A DNA stretch of 64,000 bases from Ruegeria sp. THAF57 (GTDB taxonomy: Bacteria > Pseudomonadota > Alphaproteobacteria > Rhodobacterales > Rhodobacteraceae), in the NCBI RefSeq assembly GCF_903914075.1, contig NZ_CAIWNQ010000002.1:62001-126000 (forward strand), written 5' to 3'. The notes beneath the pieces are model-generated. The model saw nothing but the letters and a program-made list of their open reading frames with translations. It searched no databases and was not told where the DNA came from. This document shows, piece after piece, positions 8,453-15,769 of the stretch; the first letter of the stretch is position 1, and each line of letters begins with the position of its first letter. The position numbers and the translations under genes are program-made.

Positions 8453-9448
8453 ATGACAAAGAAGTTGGTCATATTTGGAAATGGCCTTGGAAGATCATTT
8501 GACAATGAGTTTTATCAGTTAGAAAGAGCGCTCAAAGCCTCATGGGACGAAAAAGGCGTACTTGATGAAGAGCAAAAGAAACTCATCTGTAACTGCCTCG
8601 AAGATGACATTATTGAAGACGAGCTAAAAGCTCCGACATCAGAAGAACAATTGAAGAATCTCCAAAAGATTCTGGATGCTTGCGACATGATCAAAACCTT
8701 TGAAGCGAGGGATGGAGCTCCAGATCTCGGGTGGCTAAGCGAGCACGGCAAACGTTTTCCAATCGCAATTCGCAAGTACTTTCATCACGCCGCAAGTCAG
8801 TTCCACAACCCGAACAAGCGGCTACCGGAGCAATTCGCTAGTCAACTTCGAAAATTCGTGCGTTCAGACCGGCCGCACATTGCGACACTCAACTACGACG
8901 ACCTCCTCTATGAATGCTTCACAGATACGGATGTGTTTCAAGAACACATGCTGAGAGACGGGTTCTTTGGTGAATTTAACATTGAAAGGCACCGCCAATT
9001 TCATGACACAAATAAAGAAGGTTGGTTCTTACACCTACACGGCTCGCCGCTTTTCGTTAATCGCAACGGATCACCGCGAAAAATCTTGCGCTCCCAACTT
9101 TTTAACTACCTTGGGAACAATAGCGTGCACTTAGTTCTCACTAACGCAAAGTCCAAACCAGCCGTAATTTCCAACTCGCAAATCTTGTCGGAGTACTGGA
9201 GCGAATTGGCCAAAATTCTTGAAAAACCGTCTGACGTTACTTTGTTTGGCTACGGGGGTGACGACCTACACCTCAACAAGCTTCTGGCAGAGGCTAACGA
9301 TGACACAACAATCAGAATTGTTTGTCGAGAAGGGAGCAAAACAAAAGACCAAGCGGAAAAGTTTTGGCGTGGCAGGCTATCCCCCAAATCTGAAAACAAA
9401 ATCGCTGTGACACAGGTTTCAAAGCTCAACGAATTTGACGGTTGGTAG
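8453..9448 (+). CDS. SIR2-like (DUF4917-resembling) protein, possible defence gene
   Basis: A 331-residue protein with the layout of SIR2-like Rossmann proteins: IFGNGLGRSF at residues 7-16 (nucleotide loop), TLNYDDLLYE at 145-154, LHLHGSP at 193-199 (catalytic-like His), ISNSQILSEYWSEL at 239-252, and DVTLFGYGGDDLHL at 261-274. These resemble DUF4917 and defence-associated SIR2 NADases by recall, not by a search. There is no signal peptide or membrane segment. Base composition is foreign: the 60 bases from 8461 hold about 35% G+C against about 62% in an ettA sample. It is a lone gene between two housekeeping genes, with no recognisable partner. Confidence 0.75.
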   Translation: MTKKLVIFGNGLGRSFDNEFYQLERALKASWDEKGVLDEEQKKLICNCLEDDIIEDELKAPTSEEQLKNLQKILDACDMIKTFEARDGAPDLGWLSEHGKRFPIAIRKYFHHAASQFHNPNKRLPEQFASQLRKFVRSDRPHIATLNYDDLLYECFTDTDVFQEHMLRDGFFGEFNIERHRQFHDTNKEGWFLHLHGSPLFVNRNGSPRKILRSQLFNYLGNNSVHLVLTNAKSKPAVISNSQILSEYWSELAKILEKPSDVTLFGYGGDDLHLNKLLAEANDDTTIRIVCREGSKTKDQAEKFWRGRLSPKSENKIAVTQVSKLNEFDGW

Positions 9449-9557
9449 CTGTCAGCAGAGATTTAGCCGCCGCAACAGTTGCCCTGTATAGAAAATTAAC
9501 AGAAGTCCGCTGGGTTTCATTTGGTAGCATCGATGCAAGGACACCACCATTCCACCC

Positions 9558-9585
9558 TTGCCACACGCCCACCTCGATGCCATAT
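9558..9585 (+). promoter_or_regulatory. Candidate promoter of the cold-shock gene
   Basis: TTGCCA at 9558-9563, a 16-base spacer and CCATAT at 9580-9585 form a modest sigma-70-like promoter. It would give an untranslated leader of roughly 120 bases, which is common for cold-shock genes. The rest of 9449-9710 holds no gene that I can support. Confidence 0.3.
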
Positions 9586-9667
9586 CCAAAGGGCTTACGT
9601 TTTTCTATTTCGACCTACTGTCTCCTTCTACGGCGCTCAGTCACTCGATCCAGACCGACGACGCCAG

Positions 9668-9690
9668 GCTGCCGCAACCACGTGGGCAGC
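9668..9690 (+). promoter_or_regulatory. Hairpin in the cold-shock gene leader
   Basis: GCTGCC at 9668-9673 and GGCAGC at 9685-9690 can pair across an 11-nt loop, ending about 10 bases before the AACAGGAG Shine-Dalgarno region. It could act in temperature-dependent translation, but a 6-bp GC stem may also be coincidental. Confidence 0.3.
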
Positions 9691-9710
9691 ACTAAACAGG
9701 AGACACGGAT

Positions 9711-9917
9711 ATGCCTGCAGGCACCGTTAAATGGTTCAACACCACCAAAGGCTACGGCTTTATCGCACCCGAAGATGGCGGCAAAGACATCTTTGTGCAC
9801 ATCTCGGCCGTCGAACGCTCGGGCCTGACCGGCCTGGCCGACAACCAGAAAGTCACGTACGAGCTGCGCTCGGGTCGTGACGGCCGCGAAAGCGCTGACA
9901 ATATCGAACTGGCGTAA
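9711..9917 (+). CDS. Cold-shock protein (CspA family)
   Basis: A 68-residue single cold-shock domain that binds single-stranded RNA and DNA and melts mRNA structure. RNP1 is KGYGFI at residues 13-18 and RNP2 is DIFVHI at 26-31, both intact. An AGGAG Shine-Dalgarno precedes the ATG, and a strong intrinsic terminator follows eight bases after the stop. It is therefore monocistronic. Alphaproteobacteria have several csp paralogues, so I give no specific symbol. Confidence 0.95.
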   Translation: MPAGTVKWFNTTKGYGFIAPEDGGKDIFVHISAVERSGLTGLADNQKVTYELRSGRDGRESADNIELA

Positions 9918-9925
9918 GCCGTTCC

Positions 9926-9960
9926 AAGGGCAGGGATAATCCCCTGCCCTTTTTCTTTTT
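9926..9960 (+). terminator. Intrinsic terminator of the cold-shock gene
   Basis: AAGGGCAGGG (9926-9935) pairs perfectly with CCCTGCCCTT (9942-9951) over a 6-nt loop and is followed by a T-rich tract to 9960. This is a textbook rho-independent terminator. Confidence 0.95.
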
Positions 9961-10042
9961 CGACTTGTTTTTTGACCGGCGGCACCACGACGAAACTGTG
10001 TCCGCAGGAATACATCACTTTTCGGTTACTCTGTCCCGGTGA

Positions 10043-10072
10043 TTGACCGGATCGGATATCATTCAACATTAT
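10043..10072 (+). promoter_or_regulatory. Candidate promoter of the L,D-transpeptidase gene
   Basis: TTGACC at 10043-10048 and CATTAT at 10067-10072, with an 18-base spacer, resemble a sigma-70 promoter. It overlaps the longer upstream TTG-initiated frame, which supports the later ATG at 10109 as the true start. Confidence 0.4.
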
Positions 10073-10108
10073 CGTTATGATTTCCGTGTTAATTTGAAGA
10101 GAACCACT

Positions 10109-10669
10109 ATGTTCACACGTCGCACATTCGTTACCACAGCCGCAGCCACCTGCTTGATCCCCGGAATGGCCACGGCGAAGAATAAAGCCGTCGAATACGA
10201 TCCCACGCCGCAATATGTGCGGATCAAGAAAGAATTTCTGCCGGGCCAGTTGTTGGTGGTTCCGCGCTCTTTCTACCTCTACTACGTGACCGAACCACGC
10301 AAGGCCATTCGCTATGGCTGCGGTGTCGGCAAGGCCGGGCTGGAATTCACCGGAACCGCTACAATCGACGTCAAGAAAGAATGGCCCACCTGGCGGCCAA
10401 CCGAAGAGATGATTGAACGGGAACCAAGGACATATGCCCGCTTTAAGGACAACGACTATGTCCAACCGGGTGGGGGCGATAATCCATTGGGTGCACGCGC
10501 CCTTTATCTGTTCCAGAACGGAGTCGACACCTATTTCCGAATTCACGGAACGACGCAGCCGCAGACGATCGGAACAGCGGCCTCGAACGGGTGCATCAGA
10601 ATGCTGAACGCGCACGTCATCGACCTGTATGAGCGCGTTCCAGTCGGAACCGTTGTTACGGTGGTCTGA
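10109..10669 (+). CDS. L,D-transpeptidase (YkuD domain)
   Basis: A periplasmic enzyme of the ErfK/YbiS/YcfS/YnhG family that makes 3-3 peptidoglycan cross-links or attaches proteins to the wall. From the ATG at 10109 it has 186 residues. An N-terminal signal follows FTRRTF with a short hydrophobic stretch to about residue 23, possibly Tat-directed. The catalytic signature is His146 (IHGT) and SNGCIRM with Cys162 and Arg164. The frame is open 66 bases further upstream, but that extension lacks a signal peptide, overlaps a likely promoter, and the AAGAGA ribosome site precedes 10109. Confidence 0.9.
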   Translation: MFTRRTFVTTAAATCLIPGMATAKNKAVEYDPTPQYVRIKKEFLPGQLLVVPRSFYLYYVTEPRKAIRYGCGVGKAGLEFTGTATIDVKKEWPTWRPTEEMIEREPRTYARFKDNDYVQPGGGDNPLGARALYLFQNGVDTYFRIHGTTQPQTIGTAASNGCIRMLNAHVIDLYERVPVGTVVTVV

Positions 10670-11329
10670 TCAGTCGTTGATCTGGTTCACCAGATCCAGA
10701 ACACTTGGGCCGATCGCCTCAACAATCAGGGAAACACCCTTGGCGTTTGGATGGATGCCGTCGGGCTGGAGGTAAGCGCGGGCGGCATTCGGATCGCCCT
10801 CTGCCACCAATCCCGCGAAAAAATCCGGAGCGTATCCGGTCTGAAACTGTGCGGCCAGATCAGGGTAAATTGCGTCAAATTCTGACTTATAGGCGGCGCC
10901 GTAATTCCCCGGCGCTTGCATGCCGACCAGCAGGACCTCGACCATTGCGGCGTCCGTGGCCTGCAAGATCGCTTCGAGGTTAGAGCGTGACACGGCCGGG
11001 TCGATCCCCCGCAACAGGTCATTCCCGCCCAATGCGACGATCATTCCGTCCACGTCGGGCGTCAGGGTCCAATCGACACGCGACGCCCCACCCGCAGTGG
11101 TATCTCCGGACACTCCGGCGTTAATCAGCCGCACGTCGGCCCCTTTGTCCCGAAGCCAGCTTGAAAGCTGCGGAACAAATCCATCCTGTTCGGGCAACCC
11201 ATAGCCTTGGGTCAGCGAGTCACCCAAAGCCGCGATAACAACGGTTTCGGCTGTGACCGCAAAGCCGCAGCACGCAAACGCGCCCGACATCAAGGCCTTG
11301 CGCAAAATCCCAACCGCTCCATATCCCAA
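10670..11329 (-). CDS. tesA: Arylesterase / multifunctional acyl-CoA thioesterase I (GDSL family)
   Basis: A periplasmic SGNH hydrolase acting on acyl esters and thioesters. It has 219 residues with an N-terminal export signal ending near residue 27. Block I is GDSLTQGYG with nucleophile Ser38, block III is GGND near residue 98, and block V is DGIHPN with Asp190 and His193. It is divergent from ybbA, the arrangement also seen for tesA-ybbA-ybbP in enterobacteria. It converges on the L,D-transpeptidase gene with no bases between the stops. The ATG at 11329 could be replaced by an internal ATG at residue 14. Confidence 0.9.
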   Translation of the reverse strand: MGYGAVGILRKALMSGAFACCGFAVTAETVVIAALGDSLTQGYGLPEQDGFVPQLSSWLRDKGADVRLINAGVSGDTTAGGASRVDWTLTPDVDGMIVALGGNDLLRGIDPAVSRSNLEAILQATDAAMVEVLLVGMQAPGNYGAAYKSEFDAIYPDLAAQFQTGYAPDFFAGLVAEGDPNAARAYLQPDGIHPNAKGVSLIVEAIGPSVLDLVNQIND

Positions 11330-11355
11330 TTGACCGCCTCCGCTTGGATTGACCT

Positions 11356-12051
11356 ATGACATCACCTGTTCTCTCGCTTCAAAATGCCGCTTTGTCGCTG
11401 GATGGCAATGCCGGTCAGGTGGATATTCTGCACGACATCAGTTTATCGGTAAACAAGGGGGAAACGCTGGGTCTGGTTGGACCGTCAGGATCGGGCAAGT
11501 CGTCATTGCTGATGCTGATGGGCGGATTGGAGCAGGCGACTAGCGGCAGGATTACCGCGCTGGATCACGATCTGACCGACATGGACGAAGACGCACTGGC
11601 CCGTTTCAGGCGCAGCGCGATGGGCGTTGTTTTCCAGAACTTCCACCTCATACCCTCGATGACGGCCTTAGAGAACGTCGCCACGCCATTGGAACTGGCC
11701 GGGTATCGCGATGCTTTCTCGCGGGCAGAAACGGAACTAGAGGCCGTCGGGCTGGCGCATCGCTGGGATCACTACCCCGCGCAGCTATCAGGCGGTGAGC
11801 AACAGCGCGTGGCCCTAGCGCGCGCCGTCGCACCGCGCCCTCAGATATTGCTGGCCGACGAACCCACCGGGAATCTGGACGAAGCAAACGGTACTGCGAT
11901 TGTTGACTTGCTGTTCGACCTACGGGATCGACATGGTGCCACCCTCATACTGGTCACGCACAGCCACAGCCTAGCCCAAAAATGTGACCGGGTGATCCGG
12001 CTGCGCGACGGGCGCATAACCGAAGACACGCGGCAAGAGGCTGCGGAATGA
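11356..12051 (+). CDS. ybbA: ABC transporter ATP-binding protein (YbbA/LolD-like)
   Basis: The ATPase subunit of a MacB/Lol-type exporter or extractor. It has 231 residues, with Walker A GPSGSGKSS at 42-50, signature LSGGEQQR near 140 and Walker B LLADEPTGNLD near 163. The last motif is the wording typical of the LolD/FtsE/YbbA group. Its stop overlaps the permease start by four bases (ATGA). Pairing with an 842-residue permease and a divergent tesA identifies it as YbbA rather than LolD. The substrate is unknown; lipids or toxic hydrophobic compounds are guesses. Confidence 0.9.
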   Translation: MTSPVLSLQNAALSLDGNAGQVDILHDISLSVNKGETLGLVGPSGSGKSSLLMLMGGLEQATSGRITALDHDLTDMDEDALARFRRSAMGVVFQNFHLIPSMTALENVATPLELAGYRDAFSRAETELEAVGLAHRWDHYPAQLSGGEQQRVALARAVAPRPQILLADEPTGNLDEANGTAIVDLLFDLRDRHGATLILVTHSHSLAQKCDRVIRLRDGRITEDTRQEAAE

Positions 12052-14576
12052 GCCTGCGCCTTGCCGCGCGTTTGGCGCGTCGCGAACTGCGCGGAGGGCT
12101 GCGGGGATTTCAGGTATTCCTCGCTTGTCTGGCGTTAGGGGCCGCGGCAATCGCAGCAGTCGGATCCGTTCGCCACGCCATCCAGACCGGACTGTCCAAA
12201 GAAGGCGCGGCCCTTTTGGGTGGCGATGCCCAGTTGGAGTTCACCTACCGCTTCGCCAATAACGAAGAACGCGCCTGGATGCAGCAAACGGCAAGAGCCC
12301 TGTCCGAAGTCGTAGATTTTCGCTCAATGGCCGTTGTCCAGTTGAACGGCGAAACGCAACGCGCCCTGACACAGGTGAAATCTATCGATGACGCCTATCC
12401 CCTTTTGGGGTCGCCCGTGTTGGAGCCCGAAATGCCGCTCTCTGTCGCGTTGGACGGACAGGGGTCGCTGCCCGGCGCGGTCATGGATCGAATTCTGATC
12501 GACAGGTTGGGTCTGTCGATAGGCGACCGGGTTACGCTTGGGAATCAAGACTTTATATTGATGGCAGCCCTGCTGCATGAGCCGGACGGGGCCGCAGATG
12601 GGTTTGGGTTGGGGCCGCGAACGATGGTCCGAACAAGGGACCTGCACTCGTCTGGCCTACTGGCACCGGGGACGCTGTTTTCAACGAAATACCGGTTGGA
12701 GCTGCCGCAAGACGCTGATCTCGGAACGCTATCGGCAAGTGCGCAGACGTTCTTTGACGGAACTGGCATGCGCTGGACCGACGCACGAAACGGAGCACCG
12801 GGAATTTCCGAATTCGTCGCACGTCTAAGCGCCTTTCTGGTTTTGGTTGGGTTGTCCGGTCTGGCAGTCGGCGGCATCGGTGTTTCCGCCGCAGTGCGCG
12901 CTTATCTCGCCCAGAAGACCGAAACAATCGCAACTCTGCGGACATTGGGCGCAGATAAAGCAACCATCTTTCAAACCTATATGATCCAGATCGGTATCCT
13001 ATCCGGCATTGGCATCGTTATGGGTCTGATATTGGGCGGGGTTGCACCTCTGGTCTTGGCACCTTTGATCGAAGCCCGCCTGCCTGTGCCCGCTGTGTTT
13101 TCACTCTACCCGCAGCCCTTGGCAGAGGCCGCGCTCTACGGGCTTTTGACTGCCTTATTATTCACACTTTGGCCACTGGCCCGAACAGAAGAAGTCCGCG
13201 CCGCAACCTTGTTTCGCGATGCCCTGACCTCGGCAAGGGTTCTGCCTCGCCCCGTGTATGTGATTGCGACTGGCATTGGTCTGGTGCTGCTGATTTCAGC
13301 CGCAGCGTGGTTCAGCGGGTCTGCGCGCCTGACACTGTGGACCAGCGGAGGGTTGATTGCCGCGCTACTTCTTTTGTCGCTTTCTGCGCTGGGTATCCGC
13401 AGGCTTTCACGCCTCGCGGCAAAACCGGCCCGTGGTCGCCCCGCCCTACGCTGGGCGTTGGCGGCGATTTCCAACCCCCGCGAAGGCGCAGCTTCGGTCG
13501 TGCTATCCTTGGGGTTGGGACTTTCTGTATTGGCGGCAGTCGGACAAATCGACGGGACATTGCGCAATGCAATCTCAGGAAACCTGCCGGATGTGGCACC
13601 ATCCTACTTTTTCGTCGACATTCAGAAAGACCAAATGCCCGGCTTTTCTGACCGATTGTCAAAAGATTCAGCCGTCATCCGCGTAGAGAGCGCACCGATG
13701 CTGCGGGGCATCATCACCCAGATCAACGGACGCCCGGCGCGGGACACCGCTGGCGATCATTGGGTTCTGGATGGCGATCGTGGCGTGACGTATTCGGCGC
13801 TGCCCCCAAAAAACACACGGATTACCGCAGGCCAATGGTGGCCAGAAGGTTACTCGGGCGGCCCCCAAGTCAGCTTTGCAGCCGAAGAAGCCGAGGAAAT
13901 GGGCCTAAAGCTCGGTGATGAATTGACGGTCAACATTCTGGGGCGTGATATTACGGCCAAAGTGACCTCACTGCGTGAGGTAGATTTCTCGACCGCGGGA
14001 ATAGGTTTCATCATGTCCATGAACCCGTCAGCCCTTGCCGGTGCACCGCATAGTTTCATCGCCACCGTCTATGCCGAAGAACAGGCCGAAGCCGCCATTC
14101 TGCGCGATCTGGCAGGTCAATTTCCAAATATCACCGCGATCCGCGTGCGCGATGCGATCGACCGAGTGTCGGGCCTTTTGGCAGGTCTGGCGGCGGCAAC
14201 GTCTTACGGGGCTGGTGTTTCGCTACTGACAGGCTTTCTGGTGTTGATCGGGGCCGCCGCCGCGGGTGAACCCGCCCGCAGGTATGAGGCCGCAATCCTA
14301 AAGACACTGGGCGCCGACAGACGCCGCATATTGCTGAGCTTTGCCCTGCGCGCAGTACTTCTGGGGGCTGCGGCAGGCTCCGTCGCATTGCTGGCCGGTG
14401 TTCTGGGCGGATGGGCCGTGGCGACATTCATCTTTGACGCAGATTTCACCGTCATTTGGCCTTCGGCCATCGGCATCGTTCTGGCCGGTATTTTCGTGAC
14501 ACTGGGCGCGGGCCTTGTCTTTGCCCTGCGCCCCCTTGCGGTGCGCCCGGCCCGCATACTGCGGGCCAGCGATTGA
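12048..14576 (+). CDS. ybbP: FtsX-like ABC transporter permease (YbbP type)
   Basis: The membrane subunit partnering YbbA. It has 842 residues, with a transmembrane helix near residues 22-42, a periplasmic domain, a first FtsX block of three helices at about 255-380, further helices around 400-450, a second large periplasmic segment, and a final FtsX block at about 710-835. The two FtsX copies and total length match YbbP rather than MacB or LolC/E. It ends two bases before the convergent Rrf2 gene. It belongs to the mechanotransmission-type ABC superfamily; cargo is unknown. Confidence 0.9.
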   Translation: MSLRLAARLARRELRGGLRGFQVFLACLALGAAAIAAVGSVRHAIQTGLSKEGAALLGGDAQLEFTYRFANNEERAWMQQTARALSEVVDFRSMAVVQLNGETQRALTQVKSIDDAYPLLGSPVLEPEMPLSVALDGQGSLPGAVMDRILIDRLGLSIGDRVTLGNQDFILMAALLHEPDGAADGFGLGPRTMVRTRDLHSSGLLAPGTLFSTKYRLELPQDADLGTLSASAQTFFDGTGMRWTDARNGAPGISEFVARLSAFLVLVGLSGLAVGGIGVSAAVRAYLAQKTETIATLRTLGADKATIFQTYMIQIGILSGIGIVMGLILGGVAPLVLAPLIEARLPVPAVFSLYPQPLAEAALYGLLTALLFTLWPLARTEEVRAATLFRDALTSARVLPRPVYVIATGIGLVLLISAAAWFSGSARLTLWTSGGLIAALLLLSLSALGIRRLSRLAAKPARGRPALRWALAAISNPREGAASVVLSLGLGLSVLAAVGQIDGTLRNAISGNLPDVAPSYFFVDIQKDQMPGFSDRLSKDSAVIRVESAPMLRGIITQINGRPARDTAGDHWVLDGDRGVTYSALPPKNTRITAGQWWPEGYSGGPQVSFAAEEAEEMGLKLGDELTVNILGRDITAKVTSLREVDFSTAGIGFIMSMNPSALAGAPHSFIATVYAEEQAEAAILRDLAGQFPNITAIRVRDAIDRVSGLLAGLAAATSYGAGVSLLTGFLVLIGAAAAGEPARRYEAAILKTLGADRRRILLSFALRAVLLGAAAGSVALLAGVLGGWAVATFIFDADFTVIWPSAIGIVLAGIFVTLGAGLVFALRPLAVRPARILRASD

Positions 14577-14578
14577 AC

Positions 14579-15025
14579 TTACCTTACACAGGCCACCGGT
14601 TGCAGAATTTTCAACAACTGGTCGTTGTCACACACCAGCGCGTCCAAAGTGATCTCATCCAGCGAGGCATAAAATACTTCGGCCGCATCCTGCAGTGCCA
14701 GTCGCAACCGGCAGGCATCTGTCAACGGACAGGTATTATCGGCATCCGCAAAACACTCTGCCAGCGGCAGGTTGCCTTCCACGTGGCGGAAAACCGACCC
14801 GATACGGATCTGATCGGCCGGACGCGCAAGCGCCAAACCACCGTTCCGCCCGCGTTGCGTGCTGAGATAATTCAGTTGACTCAGTTGATTGATCACCTGC
14901 GCCAGATGGTTTTCCGAGATATTGCAAGCTTCGGCGATCTCGGACTTGGTCACCAACCTGTCTTGATGCGCCGCACAATACATCAACAGGCGCACTGCTA
15001 TGTTCGTCCTTTTGGTGATGCGCAT
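14579..15025 (-). CDS. Rrf2 family [Fe-S] transcriptional regulator (NsrR-like)
   Basis: A 148-residue winged-helix repressor from the ATG at 15025. The HTH lies within residues 25-60 and contains SEIAEACNISENHLAQVINQ. Three cysteines, Cys91, Cys99 and Cys105, have the C-x7-C-x5-C spacing that ligates a cluster in NsrR-type proteins, so it probably senses nitric oxide. The frame is open upstream to 15088, but that extension lacks family resemblance. A 13-bp dyad lies 18-30 bases before the start codon, and an FNR-like box follows further upstream. IscR is less likely because its cysteine spacing differs and no isc genes are adjacent. Confidence 0.85.
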   Translation of the reverse strand: MRITKRTNIAVRLLMYCAAHQDRLVTKSEIAEACNISENHLAQVINQLSQLNYLSTQRGRNGGLALARPADQIRIGSVFRHVEGNLPLAECFADADNTCPLTDACRLRLALQDAAEVFYASLDEITLDALVCDNDQLLKILQPVACVR

Positions 15026-15043
15026 AATGGCCTCCCAAATTTC

Positions 15044-15056
15044 AAGATGGGATCTT
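15044..15056. promoter_or_regulatory. Candidate Rrf2/NsrR operator
   Basis: AAGAT-GGG-ATCTT is a perfect 5-3-5 dyad in the untranslated region of the Rrf2 gene. The AAGAT...ATCTT ends match the outer bases of described NsrR sites, which suggests autorepression. This is inferred from motif likeness only. Confidence 0.45.
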
Positions 15057-15081
15057 ATTGCATGTCTGACAAAAAGGCGGT

Positions 15082-15095
15082 TTGACATACATCAA
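15082..15095. promoter_or_regulatory. FNR/CRP-type box between the Rrf2 gene and the cyclotransferase gene
   Basis: TTGAC-ATAC-ATCAA matches nine of ten defined bases of the TTGAT-N4-ATCAA consensus for FNR-type regulators such as FnrL or Dnr. It lies in the divergent intergenic region, 57 bases from the Rrf2 ATG and 26 from the cyclotransferase ATG. It could give anaerobic or NO-dependent control to either gene. Confidence 0.5.
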
Positions 15096-15120
15096 TTGCC
15101 CCAGCAGAACACAGGAAGAC

Positions 15121-15690
15121 ATGGCAGATCCCTATTTCTTTGGCTACGGCAGCCTCGTGAACCTCGCCACCCACGACTTTCCCGATCCCCGCCCCGCCCG
15201 GCTAAAGGGGTGGCGACGCGCATGGAAACACACAGACCTGCGCCCTGTCGCTTTTCTGACTGCGGTTCCGGACGCGAACTCTGAAATCGAAGGCATGATC
15301 GCCCATGTTCCCAAAAACGATTGGGCCGCGTTGGATGAACGGGAATGGGCTTATGATCGCGTGCCCGCGACGCATTCCATCTCGCATCCCCTGACCCACG
15401 ATGTTGAGATCGCCGTATATGCTGTTCCGCACGAACGGCACAGCGAGCCGACGGACCAACACCCGCTATTGCTCAGCTATATTGACGTCGTCGTTCAGGG
15501 GTATCTGCGCGCCTTTGGCGAAGAAGGGGCCGAGCGTTTCTTTACCACCACCGAAGGGTGGGACGCGCCGATCCTGAACGATCGGGCCGAACCACGTTAC
15601 CCGCGCCACCAACAGCTCAAACCTGACGAAACGCGCTTTGTCGACGACCGCCTGCAGCATCTCTCTGCAACCATCGTCAACGCCCAATAA
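15121..15690 (+). CDS. Gamma-glutamylcyclotransferase family protein
   Basis: A 189-residue protein of the AIG2/GGCT-like fold, which releases 5-oxoproline from gamma-glutamyl compounds, including glutathione-derived ones. The substrate-binding YGSL is at residues 9-12, and the likely catalytic Glu75 lies in the LDEREWAY segment. The ATG at 15121 follows a CAGGAAG ribosome site. A TTG 13 codons upstream is in frame but coincides with the FNR-like box, so I reject it. A glutathione link fits gshB and the GST elsewhere in this window, but the true substrate is unknown. Confidence 0.8.
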   Translation: MADPYFFGYGSLVNLATHDFPDPRPARLKGWRRAWKHTDLRPVAFLTAVPDANSEIEGMIAHVPKNDWAALDEREWAYDRVPATHSISHPLTHDVEIAVYAVPHERHSEPTDQHPLLLSYIDVVVQGYLRAFGEEGAERFFTTTEGWDAPILNDRAEPRYPRHQQLKPDETRFVDDRLQHLSATIVNAQ

Positions 15691-15715
15691 AAAAGGCCGA
15701 GGTCAAACCCCGGCC
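15689..15715 (-). terminator. Intrinsic terminator of gltX
   Basis: Reading leftward, GGCCGGGG (15715-15708) pairs with CCTCGGCC (15702-15695) over a 5-nt loop with one mismatch. A run of six or more T follows, into the stop codon of the convergent cyclotransferase gene. The rightward direction has only a broken T tract (CTTCTT), so any bidirectional action is weak. Confidence 0.8.
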
Positions 15716-15769
15716 CTTCTTCTGTTATAAAATATTTCCGTCGGAGACACACGCCACAAGGCGCGTTCA

